In this document: one piece after another, positions 55,106 through 61,367 of the stretch
How the letters are laid out: each line of letters starts with the position of its first letter
How positions within the stretch are numbered: position 1 is the stretch's first letter
Assembly: GCA_031296935.1 (NCBI GenBank)
Contig: JAVDPD010000015.1
Span: forward strand, 1 to 64,000
Origin: Cerasicoccus maritimus
Lineage (GTDB): Bacteria; Verrucomicrobiota; Verrucomicrobiia; Opitutales; Cerasicoccaceae
Direction of reading: 5' to 3'
DNA length: 64,000 nt
Program-made: the position numbers and the translations under genes
Notes under the pieces: model-generated
What the model was told of the DNA's origin: nothing
The model's input: the letters and a program-made list of their open reading frames with translations, nothing else
Database searches by the model: none

Positions 55106-56146
55106 TTATTGGTAGAAGTTTACGCGCCAAGCCAGGCGGGCTTCGCGCTCGGTGTTAATGCGAATCGGGAGGAAGCGCTCCACGGTTTCGACGTTGGTTA
55201 AGAAGTGTTGGGTGAGGGCGGTGCAGCGGAAAGAACCGCCGCCTGCCAGTGCGAATGGAATTAACAACTGGTCGGCCAGGTAGTCGCCCACCGGCGCATC
55301 CGAGCTGCGGTAGCGCTCAGCTTGGTCGCAGGTTCTGCGGGCTATGTGCTCGGCCGGTTTGCCAACCTCGCCAAAGCCAACAAAGGCTTCGCTGATGTGT
55401 TCATAAACTTCGAATAGTTGAAATACGTTGCCGGGGCCATCGGCCTGCAAGTCGTCCAGCTTGATCAACTGATCGCGGCGCAAGTTCAGGCGGTCACGCG
55501 CGACCTTCAGCTCGCGGTCGCCGATGTCGCTGGGCAGGTTGTTGATCATCGCCACTGCGCGTTCGGACTTGAGTGCGCCGCGCTCGTCGAGCTCTATCGG
55601 CTTTAGCTTCTTCGTTGGCTCAATGCTGATGCGGACGCGTCCACCTCCGGCCGGAAAGAACCCGGGCTTCTCCAGCTTGGCGCTGACCTTGGCGCCCATC
55701 CGGTTTAGCAGCGGCAGGAAGGCGTGCTGGATAAAGTCATAGGTCGGCGCGAAGGGATTGTGTGTGCCGCCATTGAGCACCACTTCGCTCGCTTGCTTTG
55801 CATTGCAAAGTGGCAGCAGGATCGTCTGGAGAATCAGCATGGTGCTGCCCGCCGTGCCGACGGAGAACTCATAGTGCCCACCGGAAACAATCGCCGGCTC
55901 GAAGCTCAGCTCGGAGGAACCCATCTCGTCGCCCGTGACCTGAGCTGCGGCAATGCGCTGTGCGGCGTGCACGCAGGTCAGGTGTTGGCGCAGGAGCCCG
56001 GGCTTCTTGCGCTGGCCACGAATGTTTTGAACCGTGAACGGCTTGCCGGTCAGCATCGATAGCGTCAGTGAGCTGCGCAGTACTTGGCCGCCGCCTTCTC
56101 CGGCGCTTCCATCGATGATGATGTGACTGTTCTTTGCGGGTTTCAT
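55106..56146 (-). CDS. rtcA: RNA 3'-terminal phosphate cyclase RtcA
   Basis: This 346-residue enzyme converts RNA 3'-phosphate ends to 2',3'-cyclic phosphates with ATP. Motifs include IDGSAGEGGGQVLRSSLTLS at the N-terminus, FFPAGGGRV and VGDYLADQLLIPFALAGGG. It starts 30 bases after the last Y-RNA element. A palindrome CTTTGCATTGCAAAG of the window's repeat family lies within the coding sequence at 55796-55810. Confidence 0.95.
   Translation of the reverse strand: MKPAKNSHIIIDGSAGEGGGQVLRSSLTLSMLTGKPFTVQNIRGQRKKPGLLRQHLTCVHAAQRIAAAQVTGDEMGSSELSFEPAIVSGGHYEFSVGTAGSTMLILQTILLPLCNAKQASEVVLNGGTHNPFAPTYDFIQHAFLPLLNRMGAKVSAKLEKPGFFPAGGGRVRISIEPTKKLKPIELDERGALKSERAVAMINNLPSDIGDRELKVARDRLNLRRDQLIKLDDLQADGPGNVFQLFEVYEHISEAFVGFGEVGKPAEHIARRTCDQAERYRSSDAPVGDYLADQLLIPFALAGGGSFRCTALTQHFLTNVETVERFLPIRINTEREARLAWRVNFYQ
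55796..55810. repeat. TTTGC-family palindrome inside rtcA
   Basis: CTTTGCATTGCAAAG is a perfect 15-nt palindrome that matches the core of the 29-nt palindrome at 198-226. It encodes part of PLCNAKQASE. It could be chance in coding sequence. Confidence 0.45.
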
Positions 56147-56175
56147 AGATCGTGAGTTTGTGAGAATAAATGGGA

Positions 56176-56295
56176 ATCTGCGACAAGAATTGAAAAGACT
56201 CGCGCTGCGCGCCCATGACTGGGCGCCTCAGCCCCGAGGATTGAACTCGGACGTCTTGCGACTCTACCAATGTAGTCCTTTCAGCATTCGCAGAT
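56176..56295 (-). ncRNA. Compact Y-RNA-like element (Y-d)
   Basis: On the minus strand this 120-nt segment begins ATCTGCGA (56295-56288) and ends TCGCAGAT (56183-56176), a perfect 8-bp closing stem. An internal loop follows, then TGAAAGGACT (56283-56274) paired with AGTCTTTTCA (56200-56191), 10 bp with one G-U: the Ro60-type helix. Inside is a T arm CCGAG-TTCAATC-CTCGG (56250-56234) and a GCGCCCA-GTCA-TGGGCGC hairpin (56226-56209). No clear D arm remains. It precedes rtcA by 30 bases. The Y-RNA assignment is inferred from the fold and from position between rsr and rtcA. Confidence 0.82.
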
Positions 56296-56301
56296 ATTTG
56301 A

Positions 56302-56777
56302 TTATGGCTTGGGAAAATTATGTTTACTCGGTTTCCAGGATTTCAATGGAATCACCCTGTTTTGCTAAGCTTAACTGCATGGGTGGCTCTTTGCTGAAGC
56401 CTATGAGTCGTTGAGTTAAATCTTCTATTTCGCTTAGCTCTACATCATGGGCTTCAAGATAGTAGTTGTAGCCTTCCAGGTCTTCTTTGCTCAGTTCCTG
56501 ACCGCCAACTAACTGAAGCTCATCATTGATCATTAGGGCGCTTAAAGCCATCGGCGCATGGCCAATGAAAGGCTTCAACTTGAGTATTTCGGTAAGGGAA
56601 GGCGGCGTGGTGAACTTTTCTTGATAGATGGCGATATGGTAAGCATCGCGATTGAAGTCTAGTATTCGGAAAATTCCATAGGTTGAATCTTCGGGATTGC
56701 GGGATATGTAAATGCCGCCCCATTGGAGTTCTAAGTTTAATTTTTGCATAGTAGCTGTTGGTTTATGGCTTGGAAAA
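56302..56777. repeat. Short direct repeats flanking a low-GC gene
   Basis: TTATGGCTTGGGAAAA (56302-56317) and TTATGGCTTGGAAAAA (56763-56777 region) flank the hypothetical gene at 56324-56749. Such repeats can mark the ends of an inserted segment or an unequal duplication. No integrase or terminal inverted repeat is seen. Confidence 0.6.
56324..56749 (-). CDS. Hypothetical protein inserted in the Y-RNA array
   Basis: This 141-residue soluble protein reads MQKLNLELQWGGIYISRNPE to LAKQGDSIEILETE. No family is recognised with confidence; the acidic, strand-rich layout is reminiscent of small immunity-type proteins, but that is only an impression. Its base composition is clearly lower in GC than rtcA, rtcB or rsr. 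It lies between two Y-RNA-like elements and is framed by short direct repeats, which suggests acquisition. It would be transcribed with the operon. Confidence 0.7.
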   Translation of the reverse strand: MQKLNLELQWGGIYISRNPEDSTYGIFRILDFNRDAYHIAIYQEKFTTPPSLTEILKLKPFIGHAPMALSALMINDELQLVGGQELSKEDLEGYNYYLEAHDVELSEIEDLTQRLIGFSKEPPMQLSLAKQGDSIEILETE

Positions 56778-56782
56778 ATGGA

Positions 56783-56852
56783 TTGCCGGACAAGTGTTTG
56801 CGGAGAGGGATTTTCGTTTACAGCGATGTACTCCCCAGCGGCATTCTGGCAA
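56783..56852 (-). ncRNA. Degenerate Y-RNA-like element (Y-c)
   Basis: On the minus strand GCCAGAATGCCGCTGGGGAG (from 56850) followed by TACATCGCTG aligns with the 5' block of the other elements (GCGAATGC...GGACTACATCG). GGGGAG can pair with CTCTCC and TTGCC with GGCAA, giving a roughly 70-nt stem-loop. There is no T arm, acceptor or D arm. It is either a decayed copy or a minimal Y RNA without the tRNA-like module. Confidence 0.45.
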
Positions 56853-56866
56853 AATTAGTTGGAGCG

Positions 56867-57036
56867 ATCCGACGCGACGAGAGGTTGAAAAGACGCACTA
56901 ACGCGCTCTGCCGACTAAGCTACCGTCCCACGGTGAAACGCTGGCGAACCAGCGCTTCAATGGCGGAACGGGTGGGAGTCGAACCCACGTCTCGCAATTA
57001 AGAATCGATGTAGTCCTTTCGGCATTCGCGCCGGAT
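56867..57036 (-). ncRNA. Y RNA with circularly permuted tRNA module (Y-b)
   Basis: This 170-nt element reads on the minus strand: outer stem ATCCGGCGCGA (57036-57026) with TCGCGTCGGAT (56877-56867), 11 bp with one G-U; Ro60-type helix GAAAGGAC (57020-57013) with GTCTTTTC (56894-56887); T arm GTGGG-TTCGACT-CCCAC (56988-56972); acceptor 3' strand CCGTTCC plus GCCA (56971-56961); a UUCG-capped hairpin (56958-56935); acceptor 5' strand GGGACGG (56929-56923), fully paired with CCGTTCC; and D arm GCTTAGTCGGCAGAGC (56920-56905). The order T arm-acceptor-D arm is a tRNA permuted at the anticodon, the published layout of bacterial YrlA-type Y RNAs. GCCGAAAG partly matches the Ro60 helix consensus as I recall it. 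Confidence 0.88.
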
Positions 57037-57117
57037 GGCTCCAGAAATAAAATGATGCGACAAGATTTCGAAAGACGTTTTACGTGCTCTATCCACTGAG
57101 CTACCGCCCCTTGAAAA

Positions 57118-57203
57118 TGGTGCTTAGAGAGGGAGTCGAACCCTCATGCCCGGTCGGGCGCTACCACCTCAGGGTAGTGTGTCTGCCATTCCACCATCTA
57201 AGC
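57118..57203 (-). tRNA. tRNA-Leu (anticodon GAG)
   Basis: This is an 86-nt class II tRNA with encoded CCA. The acceptor GCTTAGA pairs perfectly with TCTAAGC, the D arm is GTG/CAC, the anticodon stem CTACC/GGTAG surrounds CTGAGGT (GAG), there is a long variable arm CGCCCGACCGGGCAT, and T arm GAGGG-TTCGACT-CCCTC. It begins 5 nt after the CCA of tRNA-Leu(CAG) and ends 7 nt before the acceptor strand of Y-a. Confidence 0.95.
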
Positions 57204-57208
57204 AATGT

Positions 57209-57295
57209 TGGTAGCCGAGGCTGGACTTGAACCTGCATGCCCTTGCGGGCGCCGGAGTCTGAGTCCGGTGCGTCTACCAGTTTCGCCACTCGGCC
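57209..57295 (-). tRNA. tRNA-Leu (anticodon CAG)
   Basis: This is an 87-nt class II tRNA with encoded CCA. The acceptor GGCCGAG pairs with CTCGGCT (first pair G-U), D stem GCG/CGC, anticodon stem CCGGA/TCCGG around CTCAGAC (CAG), variable arm CGCCCGCAAGGGCAT, T loop TTCAAGT. It starts 13 nt after the acceptor strand of Y-a. The cloverleaf looks functional. Confidence 0.93.
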
Positions 57296-57415
57296 ATGGT
57301 CAAAGAGTAGGGCGGGTGGGACTCGAACCCACGTCCACGTCGTTCATAGCGATGTAGTCCTTCGTGCATTCGCATCAAAGTTGAGAAAAATGTATTTTAA
57401 AGAACGAGGGGGAAA

Positions 57416-57443
57416 GCCGGGGCTGGGGAAGTGCAGCCCCGGC
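57416..57443 (-). terminator. Strong hairpin at the rsr 3' end
   Basis: GCCGGGGCTG and CAGCCCCGGC form a perfect 10-bp stem with an 8-nt loop, 7 bases after the rsr stop, followed on the minus strand by TTTCCCCC. The T tract is short, so partial termination or a 3'-end block that shields rsr mRNA from exonuclease is more likely than complete termination, given the RNA genes downstream. Confidence 0.65.
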
Positions 57444-57450
57444 TGAGTTA

Positions 57451-59076
57451 TCATTTAACCAGTTGAACCGATTGCTCGATTCGCTGAATCCAATGTCCGT
57501 TGTCGAGTTGTCCCTTGGCGAAGGCTTCGATGATCTTGAATACCTGGTCGGAGAAGCCTCCGATGTTCAGGATGTCATCGCGCTCCGGTGCCTGTGTGGT
57601 TCCGTAGGGTTGCAGGTCGATGCAGACCAGGCGCGCCTTCGGGTTGTAGCGCTTGAACTTTTCCCACTCCTGGAGCGTCTCGGTGGCGTTGTAGCCCCAG
57701 GTGTTTTTGCGCTTCGTGTCGATCCAGGATTCGTTGTCGGAAACATAGATCACCAGGTCGGCGCTGTAGCGGTGTTGGTTCAGGCGTTGCAGTGGCAGGG
57801 CGCAGTTGGTTCCGCCGTAGCCGAGGTTCGATAGAATCTTGGCGTTGGTCATCACCGAGTCACTCGGGTTGAGCTTTGTGTCGATCACGCGGTCGTGGAA
57901 CGGCAACAGGAGCGCCTTGCGGTTTTGACGCAGGATCACGGATGCGATCAATGCGGCAACTTGCACGCAGTTCACGCTGGTCGTAGCGCCTTGACGGACA
58001 CCGGTAACCGGCGACTGCATGGAGCCGGACGAGTCCGGGCAAACCACCACCGAGCAATCGAAGGACGGCACATTTTCGGTCGCCACTTCCATGGCGTCCT
58101 GCAGGGCCTCGCGGACCTCATGCGGCGCATCCGGGCTCACGTTCAGGTAGGCGTTCAGGAGCTGGTATGGGAATACCTTGGCCTTACGCACTTCCTGCGG
58201 ATTTGCCAGACGCTTGGCGATGCGTTGAGTCACCTTGCGGTTTTCAAACACGCCGTGTCGCATAAAGGTGTTGAGGTTCATGCGGGTCATGGTCCAACCA
58301 GCGTTGTCCGCAATCTGCTTCCACTGACGGTCGGTCAGCGGTAGTGCGGTCAGCATCTGAAAGGGCACGTCCGGCATGGCCGGCGCTTCAAAAGCGGGCT
58401 TATTCGACTTGGAAAGAACGGATGCTCGGTTAAGCATGGCTGCCTTGAAGGCCTCGAACTGCTGCACGAGCGGCGGCAGGATTTTGGTGTCGTGCGGCTT
58501 GCCGATCAGGTAAGCGTAGAGCGCCTCGCGCTGCTGCGAATCCGGAGTCGGGTGCACCATCTTGATGATGTCCGCCAGCGACGGGGAGTTACCCACGTTG
58601 GCGCGGAAGATGGATTCATCCGAATGCATAGCCAGCCAATCCTTCACAAAGCCCTTCGGCGCGGAGCCGAGAGACTTACGGCCGATGGCGCCGCTGCGCA
58701 TGATCTGCACGAAGTTGCGCAGCATCTTGGCGTTGTCGATGACCAGCGGGGCAGCGGCCTTGAAGAGCGCGATATCCTTTTTGGTCAGGACGGCCAGGAG
58801 CAGGGCGGGCATGTCCTTCATGTAGCCGGCAGCGCGAGCATAAACGGCGAGCTTGGCGAGAAAGTTGGCGTCGACCTTTTGAGCCAGCTGAACCACGCGG
58901 GAGAGCTGGGCTTCGGCGTCGGCGTAGAACGTTCCGTTCAGGCAGCCGGTCACCACGTATTGGGCGAGCTCGTGCTTGGGCGCCAGGCTGTAGGCTGTGC
59001 CGCCTGCTTCGTTGGTCGTGTTGGCCGCTTGCAGCCAGCGTCCACGCTTGGACTTGAAAAGTGTTTTGTTAGCCAT
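57451..59076 (-). CDS. rsr: Ro60 ortholog Rsr (TROVE-domain protein)
   Basis: This 541-residue ring-shaped RNA-binding protein comprises a TROVE domain (residues about 10-340, helical HEAT-like repeats, e.g. LAKLAVYARAAGYMKDMPAL). A von Willebrand A-like domain follows with MIDAS motif D348-S-S-G-S-M, plus YGGTNC and VSDNES. Ro60 binds misfolded RNA ends in its cavity and Y RNA on its outer surface. The start has a GGAGG ribosome-binding site. It is the first gene of the minus-strand operon and is immediately followed by Y-RNA-like elements, then rtcA and rtcB, as in the Salmonella rsr-yrlBA-rtcBA operon. Confidence 0.96.
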   Translation of the reverse strand: MANKTLFKSKRGRWLQAANTTNEAGGTAYSLAPKHELAQYVVTGCLNGTFYADAEAQLSRVVQLAQKVDANFLAKLAVYARAAGYMKDMPALLLAVLTKKDIALFKAAAPLVIDNAKMLRNFVQIMRSGAIGRKSLGSAPKGFVKDWLAMHSDESIFRANVGNSPSLADIIKMVHPTPDSQQREALYAYLIGKPHDTKILPPLVQQFEAFKAAMLNRASVLSKSNKPAFEAPAMPDVPFQMLTALPLTDRQWKQIADNAGWTMTRMNLNTFMRHGVFENRKVTQRIAKRLANPQEVRKAKVFPYQLLNAYLNVSPDAPHEVREALQDAMEVATENVPSFDCSVVVCPDSSGSMQSPVTGVRQGATTSVNCVQVAALIASVILRQNRKALLLPFHDRVIDTKLNPSDSVMTNAKILSNLGYGGTNCALPLQRLNQHRYSADLVIYVSDNESWIDTKRKNTWGYNATETLQEWEKFKRYNPKARLVCIDLQPYGTTQAPERDDILNIGGFSDQVFKIIEAFAKGQLDNGHWIQRIEQSVQLVK

Positions 59077-59141
59077 GATTGCCTCCGGTGTTGTGGTTGT
59101 TCGTGAATGCGAAAATGAGTTTCGCCAATTGCAGACTATTT

Positions 59142-59157
59142 AACAGGCGGCGTGCCA
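59142..59157 (-). promoter_or_regulatory. Sigma-54-type promoter of the rsr operon
   Basis: On the minus strand TGGCACG-CCGC-CTGTT matches the sigma-54 consensus TGGCACG-N4-TTGCW perfectly in the -24 block and has the correct spacing. The -12 block keeps TG but has T for the usual C. Transcription would begin near 59131, about 55 bases before rsr. The divergent activator RtcR, which acts only on sigma-54 polymerase, supports the call. Confidence 0.78.
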
Positions 59158-59337
59158 ACGCGGTTTTTTGAGTGGTCGATGGTTTTGTTAGTCATTCATA
59201 ATCAATGAAAAGAAAAATATTAAAATATTTAAGGCTAGCTTTTGAGTTATTTGGAGGTGTGGTGGATTTAGAAATAGATTATCCATTAAGATAAGAATTA
59301 CGCTTGAGGATTGGGCTGGTGCGGTCATTCTGGCGAC

Positions 59338-60918
59338 ATGAAGACCGTGGTTATCAGTTTGCTGGGGACGACGATGGACAACGCCAAACCCTCTGAGCGC
59401 TGGAGTCGTTGGCGGCCGACATTGTCGCTCTTTCAGCATGATGACTTGGTTGTCGATCGCTTGGAGCTGATTCATACTACTAAGGGGAAGCAGTTGGCGT
59501 CGATCGTGAGCAGGGACATTGCTCAACTATCTCCGGAATCGTCGGTGGTTCAGTCGGTGATCGATTGGGATGACCCCTGGGACTTTGAGGAGGTCTACGG
59601 TAAGCTGCTTGATTTTTGCCGGGCGTATGAATTCAACAATGACGAAGAGCGTTACTTGGTCCATCTGACCACTGGAACGCACGTCGCCCAAATATGTTGG
59701 TTCCTATTGGCTGAATCTCGCAATCTGCCCGGGGCGCTGATTCAAACCGCGCCGCGAGGCCGTAAGAACATCTCTGTAGGCGAATATAAAATTATCGACC
59801 TGGACCTGTCGCGCTACGATTCGATTGCGGCGCGCTTTCAGCAGCAGGCGGAGGAAGGGCTGGCGTTCCTGAAAGGGGGCATCAATACGCGCAATGCGAA
59901 GTTCAATGCGATGATCGAAGAGATCGAGCGCGTGGCCATCAACTCACGTTCGCCCATCCTGATCATGGGCCCGACGGGCTCCGGCAAGACGCAGCTCGCC
60001 AAGCGTATCTATGCGCTCAAGCGAGCGCGGCGTCAGGTGAAGGGGCAGCTAGTTTCCGTGAACTGCGGGACGCTGCGTGGCGACGCCGCAATGGCGGCTT
60101 TGTTTGGGCACACGAAGGGCGCCTTTACTGGCGCGAACGTGGAGCGCGCGGGCCTGCTCAAGTCGGCCGATGGCGGCATTGTGTTTCTCGATGAGATTGG
60201 GGAGCTCGGCTTGGATGAGCAGGCCATGCTGCTGCATGCAATCGAGGAAAAACGCTTTCGGCCGATGGGCGCGGATACGGAAACGGAAAGCGACTTTCAA
60301 CTGATCGCCGGCACGAATCGTGATCTCTCCGAATCTGTTGCGGAGGGGGCGTTTCGCTCGGACTTATTGGCGCGTATCAACTTGTGGACCTACGCGCTGC
60401 CGGGCTTGGCGGAGCGGCGTGAGGACGTGGAGCCGAACGTAGAGTTTGAGTGTCGTCGCTTTGAGGAGGAGCATGGTCGGAAGGTGCGTTTTAATAAGGA
60501 AGCCTACCGCGTGTATCTGGATTTTGCGCAGAGCAGCGAAAGTAAGTGGGCGGGCAATTTTCGGGATCTATCCAGCTCGATTACGCGCATGGCGACGTTG
60601 GCCGGTTCGCGGCGGATCAACGAGGATGTGGTCAGGCGTGAGCTCGAACGGCTGCGTGAGCAATGGCGCGCCGAGTCTGCGGTGGACGATGCGTTGGCTG
60701 GCTTGCTGACGGCGAAGCAACTCGAGGAAATCGATTTATTTGACCAAGTCAGCTTGCGGGAAACGGTAAATATCTGCCGCGAATGCGAGACGCTTTCCGA
60801 TGCCGGGCGTCGCTTGTTTCAGGTGTCGCGTTTGCGGAAGGCGAGCGCGAACGACGCCAACCGTTTGAAGAAATACCTGGAGCGTTTCGGCCTGAACTGG
60901 CGGTTGGTGAAAAGCTAG
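59338..60918 (+). CDS. rtcR: RtcR, CARF-domain sigma-54 activator
   Basis: This 526-residue transcription activator has an N-terminal CARF-like domain (residues 1-185, opening MKTVVISLLGTTMDN, with LVHLTTGTHVAQIC). In the family this binds RNA fragments with 2',3'-cyclic-phosphate ends, such as tRNA halves. The AAA+ domain has Walker A GPTGSGKT (about 211), the sigma-54 contact loop GAFTGA (about 261) and VFLDE (about 282). A C-terminal helix-turn-helix follows. I start it at the ATG at 59338, where the family N-terminus begins. It is divergent from rsr and should switch on the repair operon when RNA is cleaved. Confidence 0.95.
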   Translation: MKTVVISLLGTTMDNAKPSERWSRWRPTLSLFQHDDLVVDRLELIHTTKGKQLASIVSRDIAQLSPESSVVQSVIDWDDPWDFEEVYGKLLDFCRAYEFNNDEERYLVHLTTGTHVAQICWFLLAESRNLPGALIQTAPRGRKNISVGEYKIIDLDLSRYDSIAARFQQQAEEGLAFLKGGINTRNAKFNAMIEEIERVAINSRSPILIMGPTGSGKTQLAKRIYALKRARRQVKGQLVSVNCGTLRGDAAMAALFGHTKGAFTGANVERAGLLKSADGGIVFLDEIGELGLDEQAMLLHAIEEKRFRPMGADTETESDFQLIAGTNRDLSESVAEGAFRSDLLARINLWTYALPGLAERREDVEPNVEFECRRFEEEHGRKVRFNKEAYRVYLDFAQSSESKWAGNFRDLSSSITRMATLAGSRRINEDVVRRELERLREQWRAESAVDDALAGLLTAKQLEEIDLFDQVSLRETVNICRECETLSDAGRRLFQVSRLRKASANDANRLKKYLERFGLNWRLVKS

Positions 60919-61367
60919 TTGACCCAGCGCACAATCAGCAAATAGGTGCCGGTGTTGTTGGTGCTCTGGGGGCCGCCGAGGATGGCGGGTGTGTTCGGGT
61001 TTAGGCGGACCATGGTGCGCAGGAGTTTTTCTTTGCCGCGACGCCAGTCGAGGTTGATGGGGAGCTTGCCGTCGCTGACGGCTTCGGCGCCGAGCTGGAG
61101 GTCGGTGCCGCCGTAAAGATTGGTGTTGCGGCCGCCGGGCGCAGTCATGTCGAGCACCTTGCGGTCTTTGAGTTGATAGGTGTTGAAGCGGAAGAGTCGC
61201 TGCAAATTGCCAGCGTAGGGCTTGAGCTGTGCGTCGACGCCCTGGCCGGAGTTGGACGCCATGACGAGGAGGACTTCGATCTTGGCCGGGCTTTGCGCTT
61301 GGGAGAACGAGGGCGCGAGTCCGAAGGCGAGCAGCAGGAGGGTGGTGATGAGGGTGCGGGCGGTCAT
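60915..61367 (-). CDS. Secreted hypothetical protein, ECF-linked
   Basis: This 150-residue protein (ATG at 61367) has a signal peptide (TLITTLLLLAFGLAPSFS) followed by a mature part without a known family; the sequence AKIEVLLVMASNSGQGVDAQ opens it. Its start overlaps the stop of the ECF sigma gene in ATGA. Its TAG stop shares the CTAG at 60915-60918 with the rtcR stop on the other strand. Confidence 0.75.
   Translation of the reverse strand: MTARTLITTLLLLAFGLAPSFSQAQSPAKIEVLLVMASNSGQGVDAQLKPYAGNLQRLFRFNTYQLKDRKVLDMTAPGGRNTNLYGGTDLQLGAEAVSDGKLPINLDWRRGKEKLLRTMVRLNPNTPAILGGPQSTNNTGTYLLIVRWVN

Larger units (their letters stand above)
57053..57377 (-). ncRNA. Y RNA with two tRNA-Leu genes nested in its loop (Y-a)
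   Basis: On the minus strand the outer stem is TGATGCGA (57377-57370) with TCGCATCA (57060-57053), and the Ro60-type helix is CGAAGGAC (57364-57357) with GTCTTTCG (57076-57069), 8 bp with one G-U. The T arm is GTGGG-TTCGAGT-CCCAC (57332-57316). The acceptor 3' strand CCGCCCT (57315-57309) pairs at all seven positions with GGGGCGG (57110-57104), followed by D arm GCTCAGTGGATAGAGC (57101-57086). Between the acceptor strands lie tRNA-Leu(CAG) and tRNA-Leu(GAG). The element is thus a permuted tRNA-like Y RNA whose capping loop is replaced by two tRNA genes. It is the first RNA after rsr. Confidence 0.85.

Noticed and set aside
56961..57110. A single linear tRNA gene with a roughly 100-nt insert (5' half GGGGCGG with D arm, 3' half CCGTTCCGCCA)
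   Set aside because: GGGGCGG pairs with CCGTTCC only with two wobbles, while GGGGCGG with CCGCCCT and GGGACGG with CCGTTCC are each better by one pair, and the Ro60-type and outer stems fit only the permuted reading.
57309..57377. Partial tmRNA (3' T arm and acceptor-like end)
   Set aside because: No tag-peptide reading frame, no tmRNA 5' end and no CCA; the segment is explained as the 5' half of Y-a.
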